Shown: positions 33,237-41,565 of the stretch, piece by piece
How the letters are laid out: each line of letters starts with the position of its first letter
Position numbering within the stretch: position 1 is the stretch's first letter
Source: Armatimonadota bacterium
GTDB taxonomy: Bacteria > Bacteroidota > Ignavibacteria > OLB7
Assembly: GCA_020850315.1 (NCBI GenBank)
Contig: JADZEY010000060.1
Location: forward strand, 1 to 64,000
Reading direction: 5' to 3'
DNA: 64,000 nt
Made by a program: the position numbers and the translations under genes
Notes under the pieces: generated by a model
Databases searched by the model: none
Told to the model about the DNA's origin: nothing
What the model saw: only the letters and a program-made list of their open reading frames with translations

Positions 33237-33270
33237 GTCGGCAGGCACAGAAGCCTGCGCACCGCTACAG

Positions 33271-33510
33271 TTACCGCACCCGCTCCACGCGGCGGATTTC
33301 CGGGACGTGGTGGATTAACGCTTTTTCCACGCCGGCCCGCAGTGTCAGCAGCGCAAGGGCGCAATGCTCGCAGCTTCCCACCATCCGGATTTCGCAGGTG
33401 CGGGTCTCCTCCTCAAATCGAACAAACTCCAAATCCCCCCCATCCTTCTGCAAGTAGGGGCGGATGATGATAATTGCTTGCGCGATTCGTTCGCTGATGG
33501 AAGCAGACAT
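33271..33510 (-). CDS. NifU-like (Nfu) Fe-S cluster domain protein
   Basis: This is a 79-residue stand-alone NifU C-terminal domain. It contains IRPYLQKDGGDLEFVRFEE and the cluster-binding motif GSCEHCALA (Cys47 and Cys50). Two Nfu monomers bridge one 4Fe-4S cluster through these cysteines and pass it to target enzymes. ATG 33510 gives the standard length; the in-frame extension upstream (to 33750) reads as intergenic DNA. Family members usually show CxxCP; here Ala follows the second Cys, which is a minor variant. It is monocistronic and divergent from the nucleotidyltransferase gene. Confidence 0.92.
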   Translation of the reverse strand: MSASISERIAQAIIIIRPYLQKDGGDLEFVRFEEETRTCEIRMVGSCEHCALALLTLRAGVEKALIHHVPEIRRVERVR

Positions 33511-33748
33511 TCTTCTGTGAGTAGGCGTGCAAGGAACTCCGCCCCAAATTAACCACCCGCCCCGTACCAGCCACGCTCGGTTGCGACTCATGCTTCCAGA
33601 ATGGAGGTTCATTCCAAAAAATTTGGAACGGAAGAGGGGATAGATTTTTTTTGAGGTGGATGCCAGCCGCATCACAGGCCATCCACTTGTTGCTCGCGTA
33701 ACTGACTCGCCGTTGCAGAACCAATTTCCAACAACTGATTCCCAATCC

Positions 33749-34576
33749 ATGACCTCACATCTTGATCGCTTGCTTGCGTTGGCGCGGCGGAATGCCGCAA
33801 CCTACAGTGCTAACCCGAACGTGGCCGCAGTGCTGCTGGTTGGTTCCGTTGCGCGTGGCAATCCCGACCACTGGTCCGATATTGATTGCACCGTGCTGTG
33901 CCACGCAATGCTTACCCCGCAGGAACGTGAGGAACTGATGCTGGCCAACGGCGGAACCAATCGCTTCACGTTGGGGGATGAAACTGGCGGGATGGATCAG
34001 TACATGGTGGAGGGCGTGACATGCCAATTTGGGATTGCAACGATTGAGCAGACCCACGAGATCATCAACAGTGTGGTGGCCGAACTGGACACAAACCCCG
34101 ACAACCATTGCATCATGGGTGGCTTGCGCGAGGCGTTGCCGCTGTACGGGAATGAGATTGTGGAGCAGTTGCGCTTGGCAGCATCAGTCTATCCAGATGA
34201 ACTTGCGAGGGCAATGGTGAAGGCGCATCTGAACTTCCGTCCTACCTCCTTCTTCCAGCATCGCCTTGCTGGGCGCGATGACATTTTTCTGCTGCACGAA
34301 TTGCTGACCGTTGCTTGCCGAAACATCATGGGGGTGCTGGCGGGGCTGAACCGTTTGTACCCGGAACACAACTACAAACGTGCCGACCGTTTCATCAGCC
34401 GGATGGAGATTGCCCCACCACACCTTGCCGAACGGCTTCGGCATATTCTGGGAGCCGAGGCGTTTGGGCCGTTCACAACGTTGGGTGAAGTTATCGAGGA
34501 GCTGTTCCAGATAGTTCGCCAGCAGATGCCTGAGGTAGATACCCAGCAGGCATATCTGCGATTCAGTGGCGAGTAG
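33749..34576 (+). CDS. Nucleotidyltransferase-fold protein
   Basis: This is a 275-residue protein with an N-terminal pol-beta nucleotidyltransferase domain. The active-site pattern is GSVARGNPDHWSDIDCTVL, with G32-S33 and the metal-binding Asp44 and Asp46. A third Asp/Glu is likely in YMVEGVTCQFG or nearby. The C-terminal ~130 residues are helical (FRPTSFFQHRLAGRDDIFLL, RFISRMEIAPPHLAERLRHI), like the accessory domain of aminoglycoside adenylyltransferase-type enzymes. The natural substrate is unknown, and resistance activity should not be assumed. ATG 33749 starts just ahead of the domain. It precedes the RidA-like gene by 109 bp on the same strand. Confidence 0.8.
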   Translation: MTSHLDRLLALARRNAATYSANPNVAAVLLVGSVARGNPDHWSDIDCTVLCHAMLTPQEREELMLANGGTNRFTLGDETGGMDQYMVEGVTCQFGIATIEQTHEIINSVVAELDTNPDNHCIMGGLREALPLYGNEIVEQLRLAASVYPDELARAMVKAHLNFRPTSFFQHRLAGRDDIFLLHELLTVACRNIMGVLAGLNRLYPEHNYKRADRFISRMEIAPPHLAERLRHILGAEAFGPFTTLGEVIEELFQIVRQQMPEVDTQQAYLRFSGE

Positions 34577-34685
34577 AATGGGGGGGGAGAGAGAGAATTG
34601 CGCTGATCTTCTTCCCTACTGTGGCTGCCCTGTTCAGCTGAAAAGAGCTAAGTTTCGCCCCCTGAATCACACATCTTCAAGCTCA

Positions 34686-35105
34686 ATGAACGGAACGGCT
34701 TATATCGTTGGCGACCGCGCACAAGCACTGGCCAACTACCCACATGCACGCAAAGTTGGCCAATTCATTTATGTCTCCGGCGTTTCCTCGCGCCGATTTG
34801 ATAACACCCATGCTGGCGTGCACATCAACGAAGACGGCAGCGTGACGTTGGACATCCGCGAGCAGACCCGCGCAGTGATCGAGAACATCAGCCAGATACT
34901 GCAAACCGCCGGTGCTACGCTGGCAAACGTGGTGGATATTCTTGTGATGCTGGTGGATATGAACGACTACGCCGGGATGAACGAAATCTACAATCACTAT
35001 TTCCAAGCAGAAACCGGGCCAGTGCGGACCACCTGCGCTGTTCACCAGCTTCCCCACCCAAACCTGTTGATTGAGATGAAAGTTGTGGCTTGGGTGGAGG
35101 AATAG
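34686..35105 (+). CDS. RidA family protein, 2-aminomuconate deaminase-like
   Basis: The protein has 139 residues and the YjgF/YER057c/UK114 (RidA) fold, a trimer with active sites between subunits. The sequence NYPHARKVGQFIYVSGVSSR, DIREQTRAVIENISQIL and CAVHQLPHPNLLIEMKVVAW follows the pattern I recall for bacterial 2-aminomuconate deaminases (NbaF type), including VSG-SSRR-DN and AVHQLPHP. Those act in tryptophan/2-nitrobenzoate breakdown. Canonical RidA proteins instead hydrolyse reactive enamines using a conserved Arg (here in GPVRTTC). No other kynurenine-pathway gene is present, so the exact substrate is open. ATG 34686 gives the family length. It converges on the metallophosphoesterase gene with a 27-bp gap. 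Confidence 0.88.
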   Translation: MNGTAYIVGDRAQALANYPHARKVGQFIYVSGVSSRRFDNTHAGVHINEDGSVTLDIREQTRAVIENISQILQTAGATLANVVDILVMLVDMNDYAGMNEIYNHYFQAETGPVRTTCAVHQLPHPNLLIEMKVVAWVEE

Positions 35106-35132
35106 ACTGCGGAATGCGGGAAGCTATCCCAA

Positions 35133-36365
35133 TTATCCAAGCAGATACAACGGTGCTTCGCGAGGGCAGCCAAGGCGGAACGGGAGCCAGTGGCCGGCCC
35201 CGGCTGAGGTATAAAGCTGGGAGTTCCCCCGCTGGTAATGCCCCCAGATGTAGTTGTTTGGGGTAAGCGGCTCAATCACTCCGTGGCCACCAAATCCAAT
35301 CTGAATTCCCCCGTGATAATGCCCAGAAACCGTTAGCTCAATCCCTTCCTCCGCCGCCCGATCCCACCCTTCGGGGCGGTGGCTCATCAGGATGTGGAAG
35401 GCATCCGACGGCGCGCCATCCAATGTGGCATCCACGGTGCGTTGCAAAAACTGCCGACGGTTCTTCTCACCTCCGCTTCGTGCGGGGTCGTCGGCTCCAC
35501 CAATAAACAGATGGCTTCCCCCTACCTTCACGGCTACCCCTTCCTCGCGCAGCAATGGTATCGGGCTGCGGTCGAACGATTTTTGCACTGTTTCAATCCC
35601 ACGGTAGTACTCGTGATTTCCCAGCGAAGCAAAGGCCCCGTAGCGTGGCCGCAGCTGGGCAATCATCCGCAGCGCGTCGGGCAGATGCTGAAGTTCATCG
35701 GCAACATCACCGCTAACTAACACAAGGTCGGGGCGGGCGCGCTCGGCAGCAATCAAGCAATCCTCAAGGTCCTTCATAAAAATGAACGACCCCAGATGGA
35801 TGTCGCTAAAATGCAGTATCCGAAGCCCGCGAAGCTCCGGCGGCAGCGTTGAATAGTGCAAGGGGATGGTGGGAATCTGCACCGCCCCCCAAGCACTTGC
35901 AAGCCCCCACGCATTGGCCGCCAGCAATGTGCCGGGAATCACCACAGCCCCTTTGGTAAGAAGCGAACGCCGTGATTCCGATGGGACCGTTTCTGCAGAA
36001 ACAGCAGCCGCAGCTTCAGGTAGATTTTTTGGCGAAGAGCGTTTTGCCAGAATCCACTTCACCAACCGCTCGGCCGAAAGCAGAACCCCGCTGAACGGCA
36101 GCGACAGCAGCAACGCCAAGCCAGTGGTGATAACAGCAATGCTTCCGATTGCGGCGCCCACCGACAACGCAGCCACATCAAGCACATGCCCCAGATACCA
36201 CAAGCCCACAAACAGCAATCCAGCCAGCGGGAACTGCCACGATAGCCGCCGCACCCAACGCAACCCCCACCACTGCCGATGCAACGCCCACAACAAAAAC
36301 ACCGACAGTCCCCACGACCCCACCACCAACACCGCGCTACCAATTTGAAGAAAGTAGTTTCTCAT
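35133..36365 (-). CDS. Membrane-anchored metallophosphoesterase (YkuE-like)
   Basis: The protein has 410 residues. Four hydrophobic segments in the first ~125 residues (for example AVLVVGSWGLSVFLLWALH and GLLFVGLWYLGHVLDVAALS) form the membrane part. A basic linker follows (SRRSLLTKGA) near 145. The catalytic domain has all calcineurin-type motifs in order: HFSDIHLGS, LVSGDVAD, SLGNHEYY, LMSHRPEGWD and SGHYHGGIQ. They bind two metals. Relatives (YkuE, LpxH-like) act on lipid or cell-wall phosphates; the substrate here is unknown. ATG 36365 places the first helix at the N-terminus. It lies 23 bp after the glucose-6-phosphate isomerase gene on the same strand, so the two are probably co-transcribed. 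Confidence 0.9.
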   Translation of the reverse strand: MRNYFLQIGSAVLVVGSWGLSVFLLWALHRQWWGLRWVRRLSWQFPLAGLLFVGLWYLGHVLDVAALSVGAAIGSIAVITTGLALLLSLPFSGVLLSAERLVKWILAKRSSPKNLPEAAAAVSAETVPSESRRSLLTKGAVVIPGTLLAANAWGLASAWGAVQIPTIPLHYSTLPPELRGLRILHFSDIHLGSFIFMKDLEDCLIAAERARPDLVLVSGDVADELQHLPDALRMIAQLRPRYGAFASLGNHEYYRGIETVQKSFDRSPIPLLREEGVAVKVGGSHLFIGGADDPARSGGEKNRRQFLQRTVDATLDGAPSDAFHILMSHRPEGWDRAAEEGIELTVSGHYHGGIQIGFGGHGVIEPLTPNNYIWGHYQRGNSQLYTSAGAGHWLPFRLGCPREAPLYLLG

Positions 36366-36388
36366 TCGCCCTGAAGAACATGCTCTGG

Positions 36389-38083
36389 TTACTCTGTTTG
36401 GCGCGGCTCCGTTGTTGGTTGTGCTTGCCAGCTGCGGCGCACCAGTATTCCAATCAACCCGTTGGTAGATCCATCGTGGGCCGTAACCGGAGCGGCGGCT
36501 TGCAGTTCGCGCAGGATGTTCCCGGCAAGCTGCTTCCCAAGCTCCACCCCCCATTGGTCGAACGAGTTAATGTTCCAGACGATTCCCTGCGTGAAAATCT
36601 TGTGTTCGTACATGGCAATCAGCATCCCCAATGTGTGGGGGGTTAGGCGGCGAATCAGGATGCTGTTGGTGGGGCGATTCCCCGGGAACACTTTGTGCGG
36701 CAGCAACGCTGCAATCTGTTCGGGGGCGGCTCCGCTGGCTTCCAACTCTGCGCGTGCTTCTTCGGCTGTTTTGCCCCGCATCAGCGCCTCGGTCTGTGCC
36801 AAAAAATTGGCCATCAGCATCTGGTGATGTTCGCCGATTGGGTTCAGCGTTTCAATCGGGGCAATGAAGTCTGCCGGAATCAGCTTGGTCCCCTGGTGAA
36901 TCAGCTGGTAGAAGGCGTGCTGGCCGTTGGTCCCTGGCTCGCCCCAGATAATCGGGCCGGTGGAGTATTCAACGCGGTTTCCATCTCTATCCACCCCCTT
37001 CCCGTTGCTCTCCATATCCCCCTGCTGGAAGTATGCGGGGAAGCGATGCAGATACTGATCGTAGGGGAGAATCGCGTGCGACTGGGCACCAAAAAAGTTG
37101 TTGTACCACACCCCCAGCAACCCCATCACCACCGGGATATTCTGGTGAAGTGGCGCAGTCCGGAAATGCTGATCCATCTGGTGGGCTCCTTCAAGAAGCT
37201 GGATGAACCGATCCATCCCAACCGCTATCGCAATGGATAGCCCAATGGCCGACCACAACGAGTACCGCCCGCCAACCCAATCCCAAAACTCGAACATATT
37301 GGCGGTGTCAATCCCGAATTTGGCAACCTGGGGCGCGTTGGTGGAAAGGGCCACAAAGTGCCGCGCCACCGCCGCCGGGTCCCCTGCCGATTGCAAAAAC
37401 CAATCGCGGGCGGTGTGGGCATTGGCAAGCGTCTCCTGCGTGGTGAATGTTTTGCTGGCGATGATGAACAACGTCCGCTGTGGGTCCAGCCGATTCAAGG
37501 TTTCGGCCATGTGAGTCCCGTCCACATTGCTGACGAAATGGAGGCGAAGGTGTGGCGCGGCGTAATGCTTCAGTGCCTCCGTCACCATCACCGGCCCCAA
37601 ATCCGATCCCCCAATTCCGATATTCACCACGTCGGTGATGCTCTCCCCAGTCCACCCTTTCCACTCCCCGCTCCGCACCGATTCAGTGAATCGGCGCATC
37701 TGCTCCAGCACGCGATTCACCTGCGGCATCACGTCGGCTCCATCCACTATCACTGGGTAATCCGAGCGGTTCCGCAGCGCGGTGTGAAGCACGGCGCGCC
37801 CTTCGGTGTTGTTGATTTTTTCGCCAGCGAACATCCGCTCGATCCATGCCGGAAGATCACGCTGGCGAGCAAGCTCCAGCAGCAGATCCATTGTTTGCTG
37901 GGTGATGCGATTTTTGGAGTAATCCAGAAACAGGTCGCCGTGGGAAAGGGTGAAACGGTGGAAACGCTCAGGGTCATCGGCAAACAGTTGGCGCATCGGA
38001 AGGTCACGAACTTCGGCATGGTGCTGGGCCAATGCTTGCCACGCAGCGGAAGCTGGTAGGGAGGTAGTGTTGTGTGAGTCCAT
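36389..38083 (-). CDS. pgi: Glucose-6-phosphate isomerase
   Basis: The protein has 564 residues, close to the ~550 of the long bacterial/eukaryotic-type enzyme. It interconverts glucose-6-phosphate and fructose-6-phosphate in glycolysis and gluconeogenesis. Family motifs are in order: [41 protein letters not shown]-like ([18 protein letters not shown]), [28 protein letters not shown] (signature 1), the catalytic Glu region near [20 protein letters not shown] with the active-site His, and [20 protein letters not shown] (signature 2 with the Lys). It is the first gene of a probable pair with the metallophosphoesterase. REP-like and CACAGAG repeats lie upstream. Confidence 0.97.
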   Translation of the reverse strand: MDSHNTTSLPASAAWQALAQHHAEVRDLPMRQLFADDPERFHRFTLSHGDLFLDYSKNRITQQTMDLLLELARQRDLPAWIERMFAGEKINNTEGRAVLHTALRNRSDYPVIVDGADVMPQVNRVLEQMRRFTESVRSGEWKGWTGESITDVVNIGIGGSDLGPVMVTEALKHYAAPHLRLHFVSNVDGTHMAETLNRLDPQRTLFIIASKTFTTQETLANAHTARDWFLQSAGDPAAVARHFVALSTNAPQVAKFGIDTANMFEFWDWVGGRYSLWSAIGLSIAIAVGMDRFIQLLEGAHQMDQHFRTAPLHQNIPVVMGLLGVWYNNFFGAQSHAILPYDQYLHRFPAYFQQGDMESNGKGVDRDGNRVEYSTGPIIWGEPGTNGQHAFYQLIHQGTKLIPADFIAPIETLNPIGEHHQMLMANFLAQTEALMRGKTAEEARAELEASGAAPEQIAALLPHKVFPGNRPTNSILIRRLTPHTLGMLIAMYEHKIFTQGIVWNINSFDQWGVELGKQLAGNILRELQAAAPVTAHDGSTNGLIGILVRRSWQAQPTTEPRQTE

Positions 38084-38116
38084 GGTTGGAGAAAGATGAG
38101 CAGGAAGTAGCAGGGA

Positions 38117-38139
38117 GCGCAGGCTCGCAAAGCCCGCGC
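38117..38139. repeat. REP-like palindrome, copy A
   Basis: GCGCAGGCT-CGCAA-AGCCCGCGC is an imperfect 9-bp inverted repeat (one mismatch). A closely related palindrome with the same CGCAA centre lies at 62786-62813. It sits ahead of pgi. Confidence 0.6.
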
Positions 38140-38159
38140 CTACCGATAGTGAACTTGGA

Positions 38160-38383
38160 AGAAGATGCGCGAGAGGGAGAGTTGCCTATCCGAGGGGACG
38201 CATCCCCTTTGCCTGATCCGGGGATTGTCCCCCCTCTCTTTCTTCCCTCTGTGTCCTCTGTGCCTCTGTGTTTTTTTTCCCTCTTTCCCAGAGAATGAAC
38301 CACAGAGACACAGAGAGCACAGAGGGAAGAAGATGCGAGGGAGGGGGGCGCATCCCCGGTTGCTCTCTAACTGCCGATGAGCT
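38160..38383. repeat. CACAGAG hairpin repeat, copy 4
   Basis: The left arm CCTCTGTGTCCTCTGTGCCT (from about 38246) and the right arm ACCACAGAGACACAGAGAGC (from about 38299) match copy 1 almost exactly, including the T-run in the loop and the tail TTGCTCTCTAACTGCCGATG (about 38358-38378). CTATCCGAGGGG to the left also occurs next to copy 1. It fills the 304-bp gap between pgi and the small barrel gene; no gene is seen. Confidence 0.85.
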
Positions 38384-38387
38384 ACAT

Positions 38388-39104
38388 CTATTTATCGCCA
38401 CCACCACCACCATCCACCGAGCGGCTGCCGAACAATACGGCTGCACCAACCTGAAGGTAGCGCATCCCTTTCTCATCATCATCTTGAGTGAGAAGGTTGG
38501 AAAGGTTGTAGCGTGCGCCAACATCAATCGTCACCTCACCCAGCGCAATATCAACGCCAGCACTCAGCGCCACGCCAAACTCATTCTCCCCCGCCGAAGC
38601 ATTGTTGATGGTGACGTTGTTCAGCTGATCGGAGCCACGGACGAAGGCGTAGGTGCGGTTGACAAAGGTGTAGGAAAGCTGCGCCCCGGCGTAGGGGATA
38701 ATCACATTGGAAGGGAGCGAGAGTTGAATGCCAAGATTCAGTGGGATCAGTGAGGTTCCAACCTCGAACGTTGCCTGTGCGGTGCTGTCGGGATTGATCG
38801 CCAGATCAGTCAGCACCATCTCCTCCTTTTGGAAATAGATGTAGTTCGCATCGCCAGTGATGGCCAGAACTTTGGCAACCGGCAGCCGGCCACGGACAGT
38901 GAAATAGCCACCGATTGTCCCGGTAACGTCGCCGTAGCGGATGCTATCCTTGGCAAACAGATCCGACAATGCCCCGCCAGCTTGTTGGATGTTATCGCCG
39001 GCAGCGGCCAGCCCCGCACCAACTCCAATCTGTGAGTATGCTGCCGAAGCAACGATTGCCAGCCCAGCGGCGGCAGTGGTGATCGTGCGCGTGATGATGT
39101 TCAT
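38388..39104 (-). CDS. Small outer-membrane beta-barrel protein
   Basis: The protein has 238 residues with a signal peptide (1-24, TTAAAGLAIVASAAYSQ). The mature part alternates polar and hydrophobic residues in about eight short strands ending with aromatic or small residues (VTGTIGGYFTVRGRLPVAKV, ITGDANYIYFQKEE, IIPYAGAQLSYTFVN, EVTIDVGARYNLSNLL, YLQVGAAVLFG). This fits an OmpX/OmpW-sized barrel or the OMP_b-brl families. The C-terminal ~14 residues after the last strand are Gly/Asp-rich, an unusual extension for a barrel. It follows the parvulin chaperone gene on the same strand; that SurA-like factor could assist barrel folding. Confidence 0.75.
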   Translation of the reverse strand: MNIITRTITTAAAGLAIVASAAYSQIGVGAGLAAAGDNIQQAGGALSDLFAKDSIRYGDVTGTIGGYFTVRGRLPVAKVLAITGDANYIYFQKEEMVLTDLAINPDSTAQATFEVGTSLIPLNLGIQLSLPSNVIIPYAGAQLSYTFVNRTYAFVRGSDQLNNVTINNASAGENEFGVALSAGVDIALGEVTIDVGARYNLSNLLTQDDDEKGMRYLQVGAAVLFGSRSVDGGGGGDK

Positions 39105-39142
39105 AAGTAAACGCTCGGTTTTGTGATAGTTGATTCACGGGG

Positions 39143-39170
39143 AATCTACCGTATTGACGGCAATCTACCG
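39143..39170. promoter_or_regulatory. Direct repeat upstream of the small barrel gene
   Basis: AATCTACCG occurs at 39143-39151 and 39162-39170 (period 19 bp), about 40 bp upstream of the barrel gene start on the minus strand. It may be a regulator site. Chance cannot be excluded at this length. Confidence 0.25.
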
Positions 39171-39197
39171 CCCCCGATAGCATCACAAAATTTTCCG

Positions 39198-41348
39198 CTA
39201 CGGCTGCTGCTGCAACACCATTTGTATGGAGGGGCGAAGGTCCACCACGTTGGCCATTGCACGGGCGCGTTTCAGAATTTCCATCGCCCGTTGCTGCTGG
39301 TATTCCTGCCGATAATTTTCGGCGAACTGTGCTGCGTCGCGGCGGTAATCAGCTTCGCTGGGGGAGCTTTTGTACTCGGCACGGACGAAGTAGTAGCCCC
39401 ACTTTCCGCGAACCGGGCCCGTTACGCCACCACCCTGCACCGTTGCAATCAAGGAGTCCAGAATTGTTGGATTTTCATCCGGCGGGGCATCTACGGTTTT
39501 ATCTTGAACAAGGAAAATTTCCGCCATTGGCGCAATCTGGCGCATGGGGCCAATCAGCATATTCCATTTCAGCGAATCTTTCAGCTGCTCCACACGCGGC
39601 TTCAGCATCTCCATTTTTTTATCCAGCTTGGCGAACGCCGTCACGTAGCGGGGGAATTTCTCGAACGGTGGCAATCCGGCCTCGCGTGCCTCAATCATCT
39701 GCACCACGGCGATGCGGTCGAACGGCAACGTAAACAACCGAACATCGCCTGGCGCAGCGTTGAACGCGAACTCGCCAACGGCCAAGACATCCCCATATTT
39801 CTGCATCCGTTCGATGGTGGAGGTATCGGTAACAGTGCCACGGTAGCGGGATTTCAGCTCCAACTGAAGCGAGTCAACACCGCTGCCGGAACGGAGCGCG
39901 TCGGCGTAGCGGCGTGCATCGGCAAGAACCGATTGCACAGCTTCGGGAGAAATCGGCAACGGGAATCGCAACTCGCGGATTCGGTAGCCCTTGTTTGAGC
40001 GTTCGGAAACACGAAGCAAGTGGTAGCCAAACGATGTTCGCACCGGCCCCACCACACTCCCCGGCTTTGTCAGGAAGCTCACACTGTCGAACTCGTGAAT
40101 CATTTTCCCCCTTCCGAACCACCCCAAGTTGCCACCGATTTTCGCGCTTCCATCTTGGCTGTAGATTTGGGCGGCTTGGGCAAACACGGTGTCTTCGGTG
40201 ATCTTTTCTTTCAGCTTCAGCATCAGCTCCATCACCTCGCTGGTTCCAGTGGTGTCCGTTCCGGAGTTGGCACGGAACAGGATGTGGCGGGCTTTCACAA
40301 CGGTGTCGCGCTGCGGCTCAACTCCCTCAATAAACAGCATCACAATCTCCCCATCCCGCTCGAACGGCCCAAGCAGACTGCCAGCCGACGAACGTGCAAC
40401 GGTATCGGCAAACTCGGGGGGAATCTGCGCAAGGCTTATGGCCTTATCGGGATAACGCCCCGGCGGCAGCCCTGCAGCAATGGCACGCACCACCGCCGAA
40501 CGGCGCGAAGCCGTTGCCTTGCGGATTGCCTGCAACACCGAATCCACCCGCTTGCGGCGCACCACCGTGTCGGCAGCCAGCGGCGCAACCGGAAGGATAA
40601 TCGTTCCGATCGAGCGGACAGCAGGAAAGGTGAGTTCCGGCTTGTGCGATTCATACCAGGCACGCGCTTCGGCCTCGGTAAGGGACACCGCGCTGTCGGG
40701 GATGGTGGAGTGATAGACCCGAACGAACGACCCGTTCAGCAGCGTCTTGCTGGCGAAGTAACGGTTCTTGATCTGCGATTCGGTGAGTGGTTGCTCCTTG
40801 TAGATGGCATCAACCAGAAGCTCGCGGGTGCGGCTGTTCTGCACGTAGCGGATCACCTTCTCAAGATCCCGTTTCCAATTTTCCACCATCTGCTGGCGGT
40901 TCTGGCCTGGCTGCGCAAACTCGGTGATCTTCTGTGGGTTCATCGCCACCTTGCGGAACTGCTCCTTCTGATAGACCCCTTCGGCATTGGTGAAGGTGTT
41001 GCGGATAAAATCGGGGGGGGATTCGATCATCACGCGGATTGCTTCATCGCGGGTGACAACCACACCCCGTTTCTCGGCCTCTTGCCGAACAAGTTCTTCA
41101 TCAATCAGGGTGCTGAAATACTCATCGTCGGTCACTTGGTCGATGTTTTCTGGCTGCCCTTGCTGGCGTTGGGCCATTGCGTGGTCGTTCAGCAGATCAA
41201 TGTACCAGTCGGCAGGTATCTTCTGCCCGTTGACGGTTGCGATGTGGCGATCGGTCTGCGGCGCGGGCGTGCCAGCGCCCCGATTCTGCGCTGATACTGA
41301 ACCCGCAAGAAGAATTGCGAACAAGAAGCTGAAAGAAGAACGCACCAT
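39198..41348 (-). CDS. Periplasmic peptidyl-prolyl isomerase (SurA/PpiD-like parvulin)
   Basis: The protein has 716 residues. A signal peptide (FSFLFAILLAGSVSAQ) is followed by a SurA-N-like helical region (about 35-190, with DDEYFSTLIDEELVRQEAEK). At least one full parvulin domain follows, from VVKARHILFRANSG through IGGNLGWFGRGKMIHEFDSV to GPVRTSFGYHLLRV. Weaker parvulin-like segments precede it (SSAGSLLGPFERDGEIVMLF) and follow it (GGVTGPVRGKWGYYFVRAE). Such proteins chaperone outer-membrane proteins through the periplasm. ATG 41348 is chosen for the signal peptide; longer in-frame starts read through the terminator of the upstream gene. It is larger than E. coli SurA (428 aa), as is common in FCB bacteria. 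The small barrel gene follows. Confidence 0.9.
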   Translation of the reverse strand: MVRSSFSFLFAILLAGSVSAQNRGAGTPAPQTDRHIATVNGQKIPADWYIDLLNDHAMAQRQQGQPENIDQVTDDEYFSTLIDEELVRQEAEKRGVVVTRDEAIRVMIESPPDFIRNTFTNAEGVYQKEQFRKVAMNPQKITEFAQPGQNRQQMVENWKRDLEKVIRYVQNSRTRELLVDAIYKEQPLTESQIKNRYFASKTLLNGSFVRVYHSTIPDSAVSLTEAEARAWYESHKPELTFPAVRSIGTIILPVAPLAADTVVRRKRVDSVLQAIRKATASRRSAVVRAIAAGLPPGRYPDKAISLAQIPPEFADTVARSSAGSLLGPFERDGEIVMLFIEGVEPQRDTVVKARHILFRANSGTDTTGTSEVMELMLKLKEKITEDTVFAQAAQIYSQDGSAKIGGNLGWFGRGKMIHEFDSVSFLTKPGSVVGPVRTSFGYHLLRVSERSNKGYRIRELRFPLPISPEAVQSVLADARRYADALRSGSGVDSLQLELKSRYRGTVTDTSTIERMQKYGDVLAVGEFAFNAAPGDVRLFTLPFDRIAVVQMIEAREAGLPPFEKFPRYVTAFAKLDKKMEMLKPRVEQLKDSLKWNMLIGPMRQIAPMAEIFLVQDKTVDAPPDENPTILDSLIATVQGGGVTGPVRGKWGYYFVRAEYKSSPSEADYRRDAAQFAENYRQEYQQQRAMEILKRARAMANVVDLRPSIQMVLQQQP

Positions 41349-41471
41349 TGAGCTGCTGTTGAAAGGAAGGTTAGTTATACCACACGCCAAAACTGCCACC
41401 ATACTAACACAGGAAGCAAGGGGAAAGTTAGTGGGGATCGGAAACAGGAAGTATAGCAGTGGGTTCCCCCC

Positions 41472-41515
41472 AAAAAACAAACCGCCGCTGCAATGGAGAT
41501 TACAGTGGCGGTTTG
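41472..41515 (-). terminator. Rho-independent terminator of the T9SS-cargo gene
   Basis: CAAACCGCCGCTG (41478-41490) and CAGTGGCGGTTTG (41503-41515) form a 13-bp stem with one mismatch and a 12-nt loop. On the minus strand it is followed by six T (complement of 41472-41477). It lies 51 bp after the stop of the PNGGE-repeat gene and separates it from the parvulin gene. Confidence 0.88.
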
Positions 41516-41565
41516 CTGATTGGTTGTTTGCCTCTCTTCTGTTTGCCTCCAATGTCCCAGCGTTG

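Noticed and set aside
33741-34576. Aminoglycoside resistance gene
   Set aside because: The nucleotidyltransferase active site is present, but the family is broad and nothing indicates a drug substrate or a mobile context.
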